64,000 bases of DNA from Paracoccaceae bacterium (GCA_024642725.1 JAHEAO010000005.1:1-64000); one strand, 5' to 3'. Counted from the first letter of the stretch, positions 27,970 through 38,287 are shown. Translations and numbers: made by a program. The notes: generated by a model not told the origin, from the sequence alone.

Positions 27970-29487
27970 CTAGCGTCTCCAGAATTCGGGGTTCAGAAGC
28001 GCGATTATCGCAAGCATTTCCAGTCGGCCAATGATCATCGCCAACGCGGCTATCACCTTCGCCCCCTCATGCAGATTGGCATAGCTCATGGGGGTATCGC
28101 TGGCGATCGCCAGAACAGGTCCGGTGTTGGAAAGAGTCGCCACGGCGACAGTGGTCGCCGCCTCGAAACTGAGGCCGAAACCGGCGAGCGCCAGTGTCAC
28201 CAGCGCGATCGACATGCCGAACAGCATGAAGAATATCCACGCGACATAGGCTCCTTGCCGGCGCAGTCGTCGAGCCGCCCCACCGGCACCGCCGACCGAG
28301 TTTGGGTGAACAAGTTTGTCCAGTTCCCGCGCGCCGTGCTTATAGAGCGCATAGACTCGCAAGAGCTTTACCCCGCCTGCCGTCGTCGCGACCCCGCCGC
28401 CAACAAGTGCGAGCCCCATCAGTATGAGGCCCGGCGTGGCAAGGCCCGACCAGTGCTGCGCCTCGGACCAGGAGGTTGAGACGAAACCGGTGGTCGACAG
28501 GAAGGACATCACTGTGAAGACGCTCCCCCAGAGCGCCTGCCCTGCTGCCGATAAGTCGCGAACCTCATCGACTTCAAGCGCCCCAAACCAGTGACGCAGG
28601 AACAAGAGACCCGGAACCGCAACAATCAGCGCCATACCCAGTCGAAACTCCGGGTCGCGGATCAGGCGCAAAAGTCCATTGCCGGATTGATCAGGTGCGA
28701 AACTTGCCCGAGACAGAGAAAAGATCAGGAAAAAACTGATCAGCACCTCGCCCGCGACCCCCGAACTCGCCATCGGCAGGCCAGAAAGCGGGGTGATACC
28801 GCTGGTCGAAAGCACCGACATGGCGTGGCAAAACGCGACCAGCGGCGTGTCACCCGCCATCAGCAGGCCAATCCACAGAACGATCGTCAGGCCGACATAG
28901 ATCGGAAAGAGCCTGCCGGCGAAACGTTGCAGGCGCTTGGTAGCGTCGGTTGCCCAGATTTCGTCGGTCGACTGGGCCGGTCCGCGTCCGGCTTCGTGCG
29001 GCGAGAGAACCTCGTAGCCACCCAGATTGATGGGCGCGAGAATTGCAACGGCGGTCACCCAGACGAAAAATCCTCCCATCCAGCCGACCTGCGCCCGCCA
29101 CAAATGCAGCGTTCCCGACAACCGCGAAGGATCAAAGACCGTTGCCCCTGTGGTCGTCAGGCTGGAAACCATCTCGAAATAGGCGTTGAAGTAAGTGGTA
29201 TCCCGCACCGCTTCCACCATCGGCACTGCCAGCATTAGCGGCAGCAGGGTAAAGGTTCCGACGAGTGCCAGAAGATGGCTGCGCACCTGATTTTGTGGAC
29301 GATAGTTCGCCGTCGCGATACCGATGATCGCTGCGAGAATAAGAAAGATCGTGCCCGAAAGCAGGAAGCTTCGCATCACATGCATGTCGCCTGTGGCCGC
29401 GGCATGTGCTGCGGGCAGAGACATGGACAAAGCCCCGATTCCCATCAGGATGACCATGAACGGCAATCTGAGAATGCGACCCAGCAT
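27970..29487 (-). CDS. trkH: Trk potassium uptake protein, membrane subunit
   Basis: 505 residues, strongly hydrophobic, with the repeated helix-pore-helix units of the TrkH/KtrB family; selectivity-filter glycines are in SSLTTTGATVFD, VLSTSGITPLSG and FLSTTGFVST (three of the four repeats), and a fourth in ATLSNTGPVLAI. It conducts K+ under control of cytoplasmic TrkA. Its ATG overlaps the trkA stop by one base (TGATG). Confidence 0.95.
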   Translation of the reverse strand: MLGRILRLPFMVILMGIGALSMSLPAAHAAATGDMHVMRSFLLSGTIFLILAAIIGIATANYRPQNQVRSHLLALVGTFTLLPLMLAVPMVEAVRDTTYFNAYFEMVSSLTTTGATVFDPSRLSGTLHLWRAQVGWMGGFFVWVTAVAILAPINLGGYEVLSPHEAGRGPAQSTDEIWATDATKRLQRFAGRLFPIYVGLTIVLWIGLLMAGDTPLVAFCHAMSVLSTSGITPLSGLPMASSGVAGEVLISFFLIFSLSRASFAPDQSGNGLLRLIRDPEFRLGMALIVAVPGLLFLRHWFGALEVDEVRDLSAAGQALWGSVFTVMSFLSTTGFVSTSWSEAQHWSGLATPGLILMGLALVGGGVATTAGGVKLLRVYALYKHGARELDKLVHPNSVGGAGGAARRLRRQGAYVAWIFFMLFGMSIALVTLALAGFGLSFEAATTVAVATLSNTGPVLAIASDTPMSYANLHEGAKVIAALAMIIGRLEMLAIIALLNPEFWRR

Positions 29488-30863
29488 CAGAAGAAGTCGA
29501 TCGAAACCTGCAGCAGCCGCTCGACTTCGGGCACATCAACAGCCATCGAGAAGATCGTGATGATGTCGCCTTCCTCGATCCGGGTCGAGCCGGTCGGCTT
29601 GATCATCTTGTCGCCCTTCATCACGGCGCCGATCAGCACGCCTTCCGGAAAACCCGTGTCGCGGATCAACTGCCCCGAAATCGGGGAGGTCGATAGCACC
29701 TGGGCTTCGATCACTTCGGCTTCAGCATCGCCGATTGAATAGACCCCGCGAACGCGGCCATGACGGATGTGACGCAGAATAGAGGATACGGTCGTCGAAC
29801 GCGGATTGATATGAGCATCAATGTCGAGATCGGCAAGAAGCGGAACGAGCGTCGGGTCGTTGACCAGACAGATCGCCATTTCGCATCCCATCGACTTGGC
29901 GCGCACGGCGGCCAGAATGTTGGTCTTGTCGTCATCAGTCACGGCGAGGATCGCGTCGGCGCGCTCTGCGCCTGCCTCGGTCAGAAGTTCCATCGACAGG
30001 CCATCGCCGTTCAACACGATCGTTCGTTCGAGGGAATCAGCGGCCTTTTCCGCAATCTTCCGGTCACGTTCGATGACTTTGGCGCGAATTCGGTCAGTCT
30101 TCTTTTCCAGCGCCGAGGCCACCGCCAAACCGACATTGCCGCCGCCGACAATCACGACGCGTTCCTTCTTCGTGGTCGACTTGCCAAATATCTCGAGGGT
30201 GCGGTTCAAATCCTCGGTATCGCAGAGCAAATACACCTGATCATCCGGGAACAACTGGTCGCCCGGTTCGGGCACGAATAAGCGCGTCTCACGGCGGATG
30301 CCGACAACGATCGCGCGAAGCGTGGAAAACAGGTCGGTCAACTGCCGCAGAGGCGTATTGATCACCGGGCAATCTTGATCGAGCGCGATGCCTATCAGCT
30401 GGGCACGACCGTTCATGAAGCCTTGGGTATCGAAGGCAGAGGGTGCCGCAAGACGGCGCAAGGCAGCCTCCGCCACCTCCCGCTCCGGGCTGATCACGAC
30501 GTCAATCGGAACATGATCGCGGCGATAGAGGTCGGAATAGATGGCTGTATGATAGCTCTGGCTTCGCAAACGCGCGATCTTGCGCGGTATCGAAAAGACC
30601 GAATGGGCGACCTGGCAGGTGATCATGTTCACCTCGTCGGAATAGGTCGCAGCGATGATCATATCCGCATCCCGAGCCCCTGCCCGTTCCAATACATCGG
30701 GATAGCTTGCAAAGCCGACGACCCCCTGAACGTCCAGAGTGTCAGTCGCGCGGCGCACGAGATCGGGGTTGTTGTCAACAACCGTAACGTCGTTCTTTTC
30801 GCCCGCAAGGTGGCGGGCAATCTGCCAGCCGACCTGACCTGCCCCACAGATGATGACTTTCAT
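29487..30863 (-). CDS. trkA: Trk system potassium transporter, NAD-binding regulator
   Basis: 458 residues, full length. Two RCK_N Rossmann domains are visible: IICGAGQVGWQIARHLAGE at the N-terminus and VVIVGGGNVGLAVASALE (about residue 233), each followed by a TrkA_C domain. Binds NAD(H)/ATP and gates TrkH at the inner membrane. In alphaproteobacteria it normally follows ntrX, as here (56 bp gap). The link of nitrogen control to K+ uptake is a conserved arrangement. Confidence 0.95.
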   Translation of the reverse strand: MKVIICGAGQVGWQIARHLAGEKNDVTVVDNNPDLVRRATDTLDVQGVVGFASYPDVLERAGARDADMIIAATYSDEVNMITCQVAHSVFSIPRKIARLRSQSYHTAIYSDLYRRDHVPIDVVISPEREVAEAALRRLAAPSAFDTQGFMNGRAQLIGIALDQDCPVINTPLRQLTDLFSTLRAIVVGIRRETRLFVPEPGDQLFPDDQVYLLCDTEDLNRTLEIFGKSTTKKERVVIVGGGNVGLAVASALEKKTDRIRAKVIERDRKIAEKAADSLERTIVLNGDGLSMELLTEAGAERADAILAVTDDDKTNILAAVRAKSMGCEMAICLVNDPTLVPLLADLDIDAHINPRSTTVSSILRHIRHGRVRGVYSIGDAEAEVIEAQVLSTSPISGQLIRDTGFPEGVLIGAVMKGDKMIKPTGSTRIEEGDIITIFSMAVDVPEVERLLQVSIDFF

Positions 30864-30919
30864 CGCTTCGATCCTTTGCGAAACCCGGACCTATCGCATG
30901 GCAGACGGAGCGATAGGCG

Positions 30920-32323
30920 TCAATCTTCGCCCTCACCGACATAGGCCACGCGCCCACCGGCTTTCGAGCTGGTGACAACCCCAAGTGACTTGAGCTTGCG
31001 GTGCAACGCGCTGCGTTCCATCCCAACGAATGTGGCCGTACGGCTGATATTGCCGCCAAAACGGTTGATCTGGGTCAACAGATATTCACGTTCAAATAAT
31101 TCGCGAGCCTCGCGGAGGGGAAGCGTTGCAAGGCTGCCGGACAGAACAACGCGACCATTCTCGTCAGCCTCTTGTTCTCCCGAAGGCAGTTCAGCAGCCG
31201 TAATTGGACCGCTGCTGTCGCCCAGGATCAACACGCGCTCGACCACATTCTTCAGCTGCCGAACGTTGCCCGGCCAGAGCATGGTCTGCATCAACGCGAT
31301 CGCATCTTCGGAGAGCTTGCGCAGTGGCAGGCCCTGGCTCTTGTTGAAGCTAGCGATGAAATGCGACGTCAGCTCCGGAATATCCTCGCGCCTCTCTTCC
31401 AGCGAGGGGACCGAGATTGGCACGACATTGAGCCGGTGGAAAAGCTCTTGACGAAAATTTCCGGCAGCAATTTCAGCCTCTAGGTCTTTGTTAGTGCTGG
31501 ATATTACGCGAATATCGACATTGACGTTCCCCGATCCGCCCGATCGCTGAAACTGCTGGTCAACGAGCACGCGGAGTATCTTGGACTGCGTGCCAAGCGG
31601 CATATCGGCAACTTCGTCGAAATAGACAATGCCGCCGTTGGCCTGTTCCAACAGGCCCGGCTCGACACCACGGTCCGTACCCTCTCGCCCAAACAGCACT
31701 TCTTCCATGCGGTCGGGTTCGATAGATGCCGAATTCACGCTGATGAAAGGGGCATTGGCGCGGTTGGAATTGGCGTGAATATATCGTGCGGCAACTTCCT
31801 TGCCCGATCCTGCCGGACCTGTCAGCATCACGCGCCCGTTCGACTTCGTTACCTTGTCCAGACTTGATTTCAATGCCTTGAAAGCAGAACTTGATCCGAA
31901 CATCTCCGAAGATGTTACATCTTTGCGGCGCAGTTCCAGATTTTCACGGCGCAGGCGGCTGGCTTCCATTGCACGTCGGATCACAACGAGCAACTGGTCA
32001 ATGTTGAAGGGCTTTTCGATGAAATCGTAAGCTCCCTGCTTGATCGCGGCCACGGCAATTTCAATGTTTCCGTGACCCGATATGATGACGATCGGAATCT
32101 CCGGATTGTCGCGTTTCACCGTCTTGAGAATATCAATCCCGTCCATCTGACTGTCCTTCAGCCAGATATCCAGGATCATCAGCGCCGGCGGCTCTTTTGT
32201 GACCTCCGCCATGCATGAATCCGAGTTGGCCGCGAGGCGCGTCGCGTAGCCTTCATCCTTCAGGATATCCGAGATGAGTTCGCGGATATCGCGTTCGTCG
32301 TCTACAATCAGTATGTCACCCAT
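30920..32323 (-). CDS. ntrX: nitrogen assimilation response regulator NtrX
   Basis: 467 residues. Receiver domain with phospho-acceptor Asp52 (LMILDIWLKD), an AAA+ domain with Walker A GPAGSGKE (about 169-176) and Walker B IVYFDEVAD, and a C-terminal Fis-type HTH (RTATFVGMERSALHRKL). The loop that should hold GAFTGA reads LFGREGTDRGVEPG (about 210-223), so it is not expected to activate sigma-54 polymerase. NtrX controls nitrogen and respiration or redox genes in alphaproteobacteria. Follows ntrY with a 12 bp gap. Confidence 0.95.
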   Translation of the reverse strand: MGDILIVDDERDIRELISDILKDEGYATRLAANSDSCMAEVTKEPPALMILDIWLKDSQMDGIDILKTVKRDNPEIPIVIISGHGNIEIAVAAIKQGAYDFIEKPFNIDQLLVVIRRAMEASRLRRENLELRRKDVTSSEMFGSSSAFKALKSSLDKVTKSNGRVMLTGPAGSGKEVAARYIHANSNRANAPFISVNSASIEPDRMEEVLFGREGTDRGVEPGLLEQANGGIVYFDEVADMPLGTQSKILRVLVDQQFQRSGGSGNVNVDIRVISSTNKDLEAEIAAGNFRQELFHRLNVVPISVPSLEERREDIPELTSHFIASFNKSQGLPLRKLSEDAIALMQTMLWPGNVRQLKNVVERVLILGDSSGPITAAELPSGEQEADENGRVVLSGSLATLPLREARELFEREYLLTQINRFGGNISRTATFVGMERSALHRKLKSLGVVTSSKAGGRVAYVGEGED

Positions 32324-32335
32324 GACTGCACTTCC

Positions 32336-34612
32336 TCATTTTGCACCTGCTTGTTCGGAGCTCGCTTTGGGCAAAGTCGCATTGCCGAGCGGCAGCAAGA
32401 TCTCTGCCCGAGCACCCCGATGGTCGGATTCTGTGTCGAAGGGATCGGCATCCGACAACGTCAGCCGACCTCCGTGTTCTTCTATAATCTTCTTCACGAT
32501 CGGCAGCCCAAGTCCGGTGCCCTTTTCGCGTGTCGTCACATAGGGTTCAAACAGGCGTGCCCGATCTTCGGGCAGACCGATGCCGTTGTCGGAGATCGTG
32601 ATGCGGGCATCGCCATCCAGCGCCTGAAGCGTGACGCGGATTTCCGGGTTGTGGCCATCGTAAGCGCCTCTTTCCTGATAAGATTCAATGGCCTCCCCGG
32701 CGTTCTTTATAAGGTTTGTCAAGGCTTGCCCGATCATTGTTGCATCCAGTTCTGCGGGCAGAGGAGCATCCGGAATCTCAGCCGACAACTTAACGGATGG
32801 CATTGCGCTTTCCTGCAAATGAACGGCATCCCGCACCAGCTGCGCAATATCAACGGCGCGGCGTTCAGGTTCCGGCATACGCGCGAATTTTGAGAATTCA
32901 TCCACGATGCGACGCAGATCACCGGTCTGCCGGATGATCACGTCGGTATATTGCTCAAGATCGCTCCCCAGATCCCCCACCACAGGCATGAATTTGCGCT
33001 TCAGGCGTTCGGCCGAGAGCTGAATCGGTGTCAGCGGGTTCTTGATCTCATGGGCAATACGGCGGGCAACATCGCCCCAAGCAGCCATCCTTTGTGCTGA
33101 AACAAGGTCCGTCACGTCGTCAAAGGCCACGACGTAGCCTTCAAGCCTGCCTTCCGAGTTACGGCGCGTCGACATGCGGACCAGTAGGTTTTCCAGCTTG
33201 CCGCGTCGAACAACGTGGATTTCCTCTTGCGCAACCTCCGAACCGCTGCTTCGCAGCTTGCCAAAGAGCGGGCCGAACTCGGGAACGGCGTAGGCAATGT
33301 TCGTTGACTGGCCAGCCTCCTCCGGCAATTCCAGAAGGCGTTCGGCAGACCGGTTCACGAAATCGACGCGGCCGGTTTCATCAAGACCCACAACCCCGGC
33401 CGTCACAGAGGACAGGACGGAGTCAAACTGTCGACGCCGCTCTTCAATCTGGCGGTTGTTTTCCAAAAGCGTGTCGCGCTGCCCTTTCAACTGCCGCGTC
33501 ATCTGGTTGAAGATTCGCCCGAGCATGGCGATCTCGTCGTCGCCTTCCTCCTCGAGAACCTGCACGTCGAGATCGCCCGAACCGACACGCTGGGCGGCAC
33601 CGGCAAGTCGACCGACCGGACGCGCCAGACGTTCAGCAAACCACAGGCCCAACCAGATCGCAGCGAGGATGAGGATCAGCGCAAAGCCCAGATATAGAAG
33701 GCCAAATTCAAAGAGCAGCCGACCACGCTCGTTTTCCAATTGGTTGTAGAGGTGGACGGTTTCCTTGGTTTCATCGAGAAGGCTGAGAATGCTGCCGTCG
33801 ACATTCCGGCTGACATAGAGATAGCGATCGACGAATGAAGACAACGCCACGAGCGCCCGAAATTCGTTGACGGTCCAGTCCTGAATCAGGACAACTTCGC
33901 CGTTCCTCGCGCGAGTCAGATCGTCATCAGACGGGCGCTCGAAATCGAATAGATAGGATCCCTCCCCCCGCGACCTGATTTCCGCAGCGCCATCGATGAC
34001 ATAGGCCTCGCGCAGGCCCCGCTGAATCTGCTTCTGACCCTGCGTCAGCAATTGGCGGACATCGCCATCGGAAACAAATGTTCTCTCGCGTTTGTTGCTG
34101 TCCAGAAAAGCCGCTAGGGCGTTCGCATCCTGGATGAGATCCTGACGGTGCCCTTCCTCATAGGCTTCTGCAGCCGCGAGTGAATTACCGACAACGGCGC
34201 GGACCCTGTCCGAAAACCAACCCTCGATACCGAAATTCACGGTGATTGCGGCGAAGACAGCCACGAGGACGGTGGGGATCAAAGCAATCAGGGCGAAAAC
34301 GCCGGTCAGTCGCAGGTGAAGCCGCGAGCCCGCAGACTGGGCCCGGCGCGCCGCGACCATTTGCATGACCCGCTGCATCACCAATGCCGCCACAACCAGC
34401 ACGTATACAAGGTCGGAAAGCAGAACCAGCCGCAATCCCGGCGCGTTCGCCCCTTGACCCAAGGGACCCAGCACAAGGAAAGTGAGTAGGGCAAGCACTG
34501 GCCCGAGGACGACCAACCCCAAGGTGGTCAGAGTCTGGAAACGCCTTTGACGCCTTAGCCTGCTAAGACGCTCCCAATTGGGCGTTCGGACAGGAGCCCG
34601 CACCTCCGCCAC
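32336..34612 (-). CDS. ntrY: sensor histidine kinase NtrY
   Basis: 758 residues. N-terminal membrane helices (about 30-110 and ~290-325) enclose a periplasmic domain; a HAMP segment (ERLARPVGRLAGAAQRVGSGD) is followed by a PAS domain (about 385-490), the H-box [16 protein letters not shown] with the phospho-His, and an ATPase domain with NLIKNAGEA (N box), DNGIGLP (G1) and GTGLGLPIVKKI (G2). It pairs with NtrX. The gene starts 82 bp after ntrC ends, so it may be read from that transcript. Confidence 0.95.
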   Translation of the reverse strand: MAEVRAPVRTPNWERLSRLRRQRRFQTLTTLGLVVLGPVLALLTFLVLGPLGQGANAPGLRLVLLSDLVYVLVVAALVMQRVMQMVAARRAQSAGSRLHLRLTGVFALIALIPTVLVAVFAAITVNFGIEGWFSDRVRAVVGNSLAAAEAYEEGHRQDLIQDANALAAFLDSNKRERTFVSDGDVRQLLTQGQKQIQRGLREAYVIDGAAEIRSRGEGSYLFDFERPSDDDLTRARNGEVVLIQDWTVNEFRALVALSSFVDRYLYVSRNVDGSILSLLDETKETVHLYNQLENERGRLLFEFGLLYLGFALILILAAIWLGLWFAERLARPVGRLAGAAQRVGSGDLDVQVLEEEGDDEIAMLGRIFNQMTRQLKGQRDTLLENNRQIEERRRQFDSVLSSVTAGVVGLDETGRVDFVNRSAERLLELPEEAGQSTNIAYAVPEFGPLFGKLRSSGSEVAQEEIHVVRRGKLENLLVRMSTRRNSEGRLEGYVVAFDDVTDLVSAQRMAAWGDVARRIAHEIKNPLTPIQLSAERLKRKFMPVVGDLGSDLEQYTDVIIRQTGDLRRIVDEFSKFARMPEPERRAVDIAQLVRDAVHLQESAMPSVKLSAEIPDAPLPAELDATMIGQALTNLIKNAGEAIESYQERGAYDGHNPEIRVTLQALDGDARITISDNGIGLPEDRARLFEPYVTTREKGTGLGLPIVKKIIEEHGGRLTLSDADPFDTESDHRGARAEILLPLGNATLPKASSEQAGAK

Positions 34613-34694
34613 CTCATTTCAACGCCGCATGACACGGCAACCGCCACGGTGGTCTATCGGCCTGACACCGAACTGCCACTCTTCTGTTGCGCTT

Positions 34695-36059
34695 TTACAT
34701 CAACTTGCGGCGGCGTGTCACGTTAATATCCAGATCAGTGATCTTCTTGCGCAGGGTATTTCTGTTGATGCCCAGCAGATCGGCGCATTTCGCCTGATTT
34801 CCACCGGTTGCATCCAGCGCAATCTCGATCAGGGGCAATTCAACCTCTCTGAGTATCCGTTGGTAGAGCCCCGGCGGTGGCAGGCTTCCGCCGTGCAGGT
34901 CAAAATACCGGCGCAGATGCTTGCCGATCGAAGCTGCAAGCCTGTCTCCGCTGCCACTTTGAAGCGGCTCCATCGCCGGTTGATGTGCCAGCACGGTTTC
35001 CGTCTCGGACCGACCGATCACTTCTTCGGATGATGTGACCGCCAGTCGGCGGATCGTGTTCTCAAGCTGGCGGACGTTGCCCGGCCATGAATACGTTCGG
35101 ATCAGATCGAGCGCCTCCTTCGAAAAGCGGCGCAGAGGCATTCCGTCACGTTCGGCGCGGGAAAGAAAATGGTCCGCCAGCAACGGGATATCGTCAACGC
35201 GTTCGCGCAAAGACGGAACGCTAAGTGTCACGCCGCCAATCCGGTAGAAGAGATCCTGCCTGAAACTGCCCTCCTCCATCTTGCGCGCCAGATCCAGCTG
35301 GCTGGTGGCCATGATCCGCGGTGCGTTGTCGGTGAAACTGTCCAGCATCCTGACGATCCGGGCTTGTGCCTCGTCTCCGAGATCGCCGATTTCGTCGAAC
35401 AGGATACTCCCCCCCTTGGCGCGGGCAAGGATGGTGGCGGGGCCCTCCATCGACGACAGGTCCGCATTTGTGGCCGTGACGAAAGGCAGCGTGCGACGGT
35501 CCGAGAAATCGTGGATCGCGCGGGCGATCAGCGATTTCCCGGTGCCTGATTCTCCGGTTATCAGGACCGGCAATTCGGTATTCATGACCCGAGCCACGAG
35601 CCGATAAAGAGATTGCATCGCGGGCGTTCGACCAATCAGGGGCAGGTCGTCACCCTTGCCGTGTGCGTCGTCGGCCCTCGCCGCCGGGGCGCGGCGCTTC
35701 ACTTCCAGCGCGCGGGCCGACCGCTTCATGAGATCCGGCAGGTCGAACGGTTTCGGCAGGTAGTCGAAAGCCTCGGCCTCTGCCGCCTGAATCGCGGTCA
35801 CGATGTTGTTCTGGGCCGATATGATGATCACCGGCAACCCCGGGCGCGTCTTGCTGATCTTTGGCAGCGCTTCCAACCCATTGCCGTCCGGCATCATCAC
35901 GTCGGAAATGACAAGATCGCCTTTCCCCTCTTCGATCCAGCGCATCAGTGTGACGAGTGACGATGTCGCGTGAACCTTGCAACCCGCCCGGGTCAGAGCC
36001 TGTGTAAGCACCGTGCGAATCGTGCGATCGTCATCTGCGACGAGGACTGTGCCGTCCAT
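34695..36059 (-). CDS. ntrC: nitrogen regulation response regulator NtrC (lacks GAFTGA)
   Basis: 454 residues. Receiver Asp53 ([13 protein letters not shown]), AAA+ domain with Walker A GESGTGKS (169-176) and Walker B ILFDEIGD (219-226), and a C-terminal Fis-like HTH ([16 protein letters not shown]). Between residues ~200 and 215, where other NtrC proteins carry about 20 residues including GAFTGA, only [16 protein letters not shown] remains. This deletion removes the sigma-54 contact, as known for Rhodobacter capsulatus NtrC, which acts with sigma-70 polymerase. The start overlaps the ntrB stop by one base. Confidence 0.95.
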   Translation of the reverse strand: MDGTVLVADDDRTIRTVLTQALTRAGCKVHATSSLVTLMRWIEEGKGDLVISDVMMPDGNGLEALPKISKTRPGLPVIIISAQNNIVTAIQAAEAEAFDYLPKPFDLPDLMKRSARALEVKRRAPAARADDAHGKGDDLPLIGRTPAMQSLYRLVARVMNTELPVLITGESGTGKSLIARAIHDFSDRRTLPFVTATNADLSSMEGPATILARAKGGSILFDEIGDLGDEAQARIVRMLDSFTDNAPRIMATSQLDLARKMEEGSFRQDLFYRIGGVTLSVPSLRERVDDIPLLADHFLSRAERDGMPLRRFSKEALDLIRTYSWPGNVRQLENTIRRLAVTSSEEVIGRSETETVLAHQPAMEPLQSGSGDRLAASIGKHLRRYFDLHGGSLPPPGLYQRILREVELPLIEIALDATGGNQAKCADLLGINRNTLRKKITDLDINVTRRRKLM

Positions 36060-37132
36060 CAGCTAGTCTCCATTTGTTTGGGTGCGACAGGCAGGGATAT
36101 GCGAAACGTGGTCCGGCCGGGCACCGAATTGACCGTTATCCAGCCGTCATGGTCGGAAATGATCTTTGACACCAGCGCCAGCCCCAGACCGGTCCCGTTT
36201 TCACGACCGGAAACGAAAGGCTCGAAAATGTCAGCGGCAATTTCGGGCGGCAATCCCGGACCATCGTCGATGATCTCGACCTGCAAAGGCAAAGGATTGC
36301 CAGATCCATCCTTACGGCGAAGCCGCAGTGACAGATCGTAGAAGGTGCGAAGGCGAATTGTGCCGCTTCCCTTTCCAGCCGCTTCCGCCGCGTTCTTCAG
36401 CAGGTTCAACAAGACCTGCAGCATCTGGTCACCATCGACATATGTCGCAGGAAGCGAAGGGTCATAGTCTTCGGCGAATGTCATGTTCGCGGCAAATCCG
36501 ACCTTCGCCGATTTGGTCGCCCGATCGAGGAGGTCATGGATGTTATAGGCGCGCTTGACGGGCGGACGCACATTGCCAAATTGCTCGACCTGTTCGAGCA
36601 GCGTCACGATGCGTCGGCTTTCCGCGACGATCAGGTCGGTAAGCTCCTGATCCTCTGCTGCAAGGTTCATTGAAAGGAGTTGGGCAGCCCCCGTGATCCC
36701 GGCGAGAGGGTTCTTGATCTCATGGGCCAGCATCTCGGCCATACCGATGGCGGAGCGCGCCGATGACTTTACCGAATGAGATCGCCCAAGCCGGTCTGCC
36801 AATTGCCGTGGTTCCATCAACAGCAGGACGAAACCCGGCGTCGCCAGCAAGGGGGCGATCTGAATGTTACACTGAATCGGAGCAGTGTTTCCGCCAGAAA
36901 CATCGACATTGTTGATGAAAAGAACCGAGTTGTCTTTACGAACCCTCTCAAACGCGCCTTCAAGCGGAGCGTCAATTGCCAGCTTGTCGAAGACCGGCGA
37001 ACCGATCATGCTCTTCGCGGAAGCATTCAGAAATTGTTCGGCTGCCGGGTTGATATCGGCGATGCCATCGTTTTCGGCCAGCAGGAAGGCGGGAACGGGC
37101 AGCGACGCCCATACCTGATCGGTTTGGCTCAT
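36059..37132 (-). CDS. ntrB: nitrogen sensor histidine kinase/phosphatase NtrB
   Basis: 357 residues starting at the ATG in the ATGA overlap with dusB (37132); a longer frame begins at 37147 but runs into dusB. It is soluble, with an N-terminal PAS domain (about 10-110), H-box [13 protein letters not shown] (His about 135), and ATPase motifs [16 protein letters not shown] and [15 protein letters not shown]-dependent kinase/phosphatase of NtrC in nitrogen limitation. Confidence 0.95.
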   Translation of the reverse strand: MSQTDQVWASLPVPAFLLAENDGIADINPAAEQFLNASAKSMIGSPVFDKLAIDAPLEGAFERVRKDNSVLFINNVDVSGGNTAPIQCNIQIAPLLATPGFVLLLMEPRQLADRLGRSHSVKSSARSAIGMAEMLAHEIKNPLAGITGAAQLLSMNLAAEDQELTDLIVAESRRIVTLLEQVEQFGNVRPPVKRAYNIHDLLDRATKSAKVGFAANMTFAEDYDPSLPATYVDGDQMLQVLLNLLKNAAEAAGKGSGTIRLRTFYDLSLRLRRKDGSGNPLPLQVEIIDDGPGLPPEIAADIFEPFVSGRENGTGLGLALVSKIISDHDGWITVNSVPGRTTFRISLPVAPKQMETS

Positions 37133-38112
37133 GCGGCAATGCTCCAATCGGTCCCGAGCGCTTCCGGCAGGAGCGGCAGGACATTTGCTGGTTCAGGTTC
37201 GGTCAGGATGCTGCGCCTTAACGGCGCAGGCGTGTTGGCAGTGTCCATATACCAACCAAGGTGTTTGCGGGCGACCCGGGCCCCCAAAGCCGGGCCGTAA
37301 AAGGACAGCATCTGTTCGTAATGCCCTGCGACCAATCCAGCAAACCCGGCACCCGAGGGCGCCTTGGGAATGGGTTTTTCTTCTAGGCCGGCGGCAATTT
37401 CGGCCAGAAGCCAGGGCCGGCCCTGTATACCGCGCCCTACCATGACGCCATCGGCACAGGAAGCCGCGAGCGCAAGGCGCGCGGTGGCCGGACCTGTAAT
37501 GTCGCCGTTTGCGATGACCGGAATGGTGACATTCTCCTTGACGTTGTAGATTGCCTGCCAATCCGCCCTTCCCTTGTAGAACTGGCATCGGGTCCGGCCG
37601 TGGATCGTGATCATCCGCACCCCGGCACCTTCGGCGCGTTTCGCGAGGGTCGGTGCGTTCAGCAACCTGTCGTCCCAGCCCAGCCGGGTTTTCAGTGTCA
37701 CCGGCACGCTGACCGCTTCCACCACCGCCTCGATCAGCGAAAGCGCATGATCGAGATCCTTCAGCAATGCGGACCCGGAATAGCCGCTGGTCACTTTCTT
37801 GGCCGGGCACCCCATGTTGATATCTATGATCCTGGCTCCGTTTGCTTCGACCAGCCGCGCCGCTTCCGCCATCCAGTAAGGTTCGCGCCCGGCAAGCTGA
37901 ACGGCTGTGTTCTCGATACCAAAGCCAAGCTCTGCCTTTTCCCTTGTGCCCGGACGCGACTGAACCATTTCCTGACTCGCAACCATTTCACTCACCACAA
38001 GGCCGGCACCAAAACGCTGGACGAGATTGCGGAATGGAAGATCAGTGATGCCAGCCATCGGAGCCAGCAGGACAGGTGTCGTAATGGGCAGGCCTGCCAC
38101 CATAATGGTCAC
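37129..38112 (-). CDS. dusB: tRNA dihydrouridine synthase (NifR3)
   Basis: 327 residues. FMN-dependent TIM barrel; LLAPMAGITDLPFR at the N-terminus, INMGCPAKKVTSGYSGSALL (about residue 98, catalytic Cys), TLKTRLGWDD, ITIHGRTRCQFYKG and ANGDI in the phosphate site. It reduces uridines in the tRNA D-loop. In alphaproteobacteria it is the first gene of the ntr operon, formerly called nifR3, and is so here: ntrB starts in its stop codon. Confidence 0.95.
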   Translation of the reverse strand: MTIMVAGLPITTPVLLAPMAGITDLPFRNLVQRFGAGLVVSEMVASQEMVQSRPGTREKAELGFGIENTAVQLAGREPYWMAEAARLVEANGARIIDINMGCPAKKVTSGYSGSALLKDLDHALSLIEAVVEAVSVPVTLKTRLGWDDRLLNAPTLAKRAEGAGVRMITIHGRTRCQFYKGRADWQAIYNVKENVTIPVIANGDITGPATARLALAASCADGVMVGRGIQGRPWLLAEIAAGLEEKPIPKAPSGAGFAGLVAGHYEQMLSFYGPALGARVARKHLGWYMDTANTPAPLRRSILTEPEPANVLPLLPEALGTDWSIAA

Positions 38113-38182
38113 TTGCTCAATCCTTATGCAATATACCTTGGACTAAGGCTAACTTGCGGGAAAGGCAATTTTCAACGTCCAG

Positions 38183-38227
38183 TTTTCGGGCACAAATTTC
38201 TATTTGCACAATTTTCGGGCAAATTGT
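38183..38227. promoter_or_regulatory. repeats in the dusB-ntr / ispDF divergent promoter region
   Basis: The 175 bp between dusB and ispDF contains a 10 bp direct repeat TTTTCGGGCA (38183-38192 and 38212-38221, 29 bp apart) and an inverted repeat ACAATTT-N6-AAATTGT (38208-38227) that overlaps the second copy. This layout suggests operator sites for the ntr operon. The bound protein is unknown. Confidence 0.4.
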
Positions 38228-38287
38228 CTGGACCATTGTCAGGAATGATGCACCGCCCTAGACAGAGACGATCAGGATGGATGGAAC

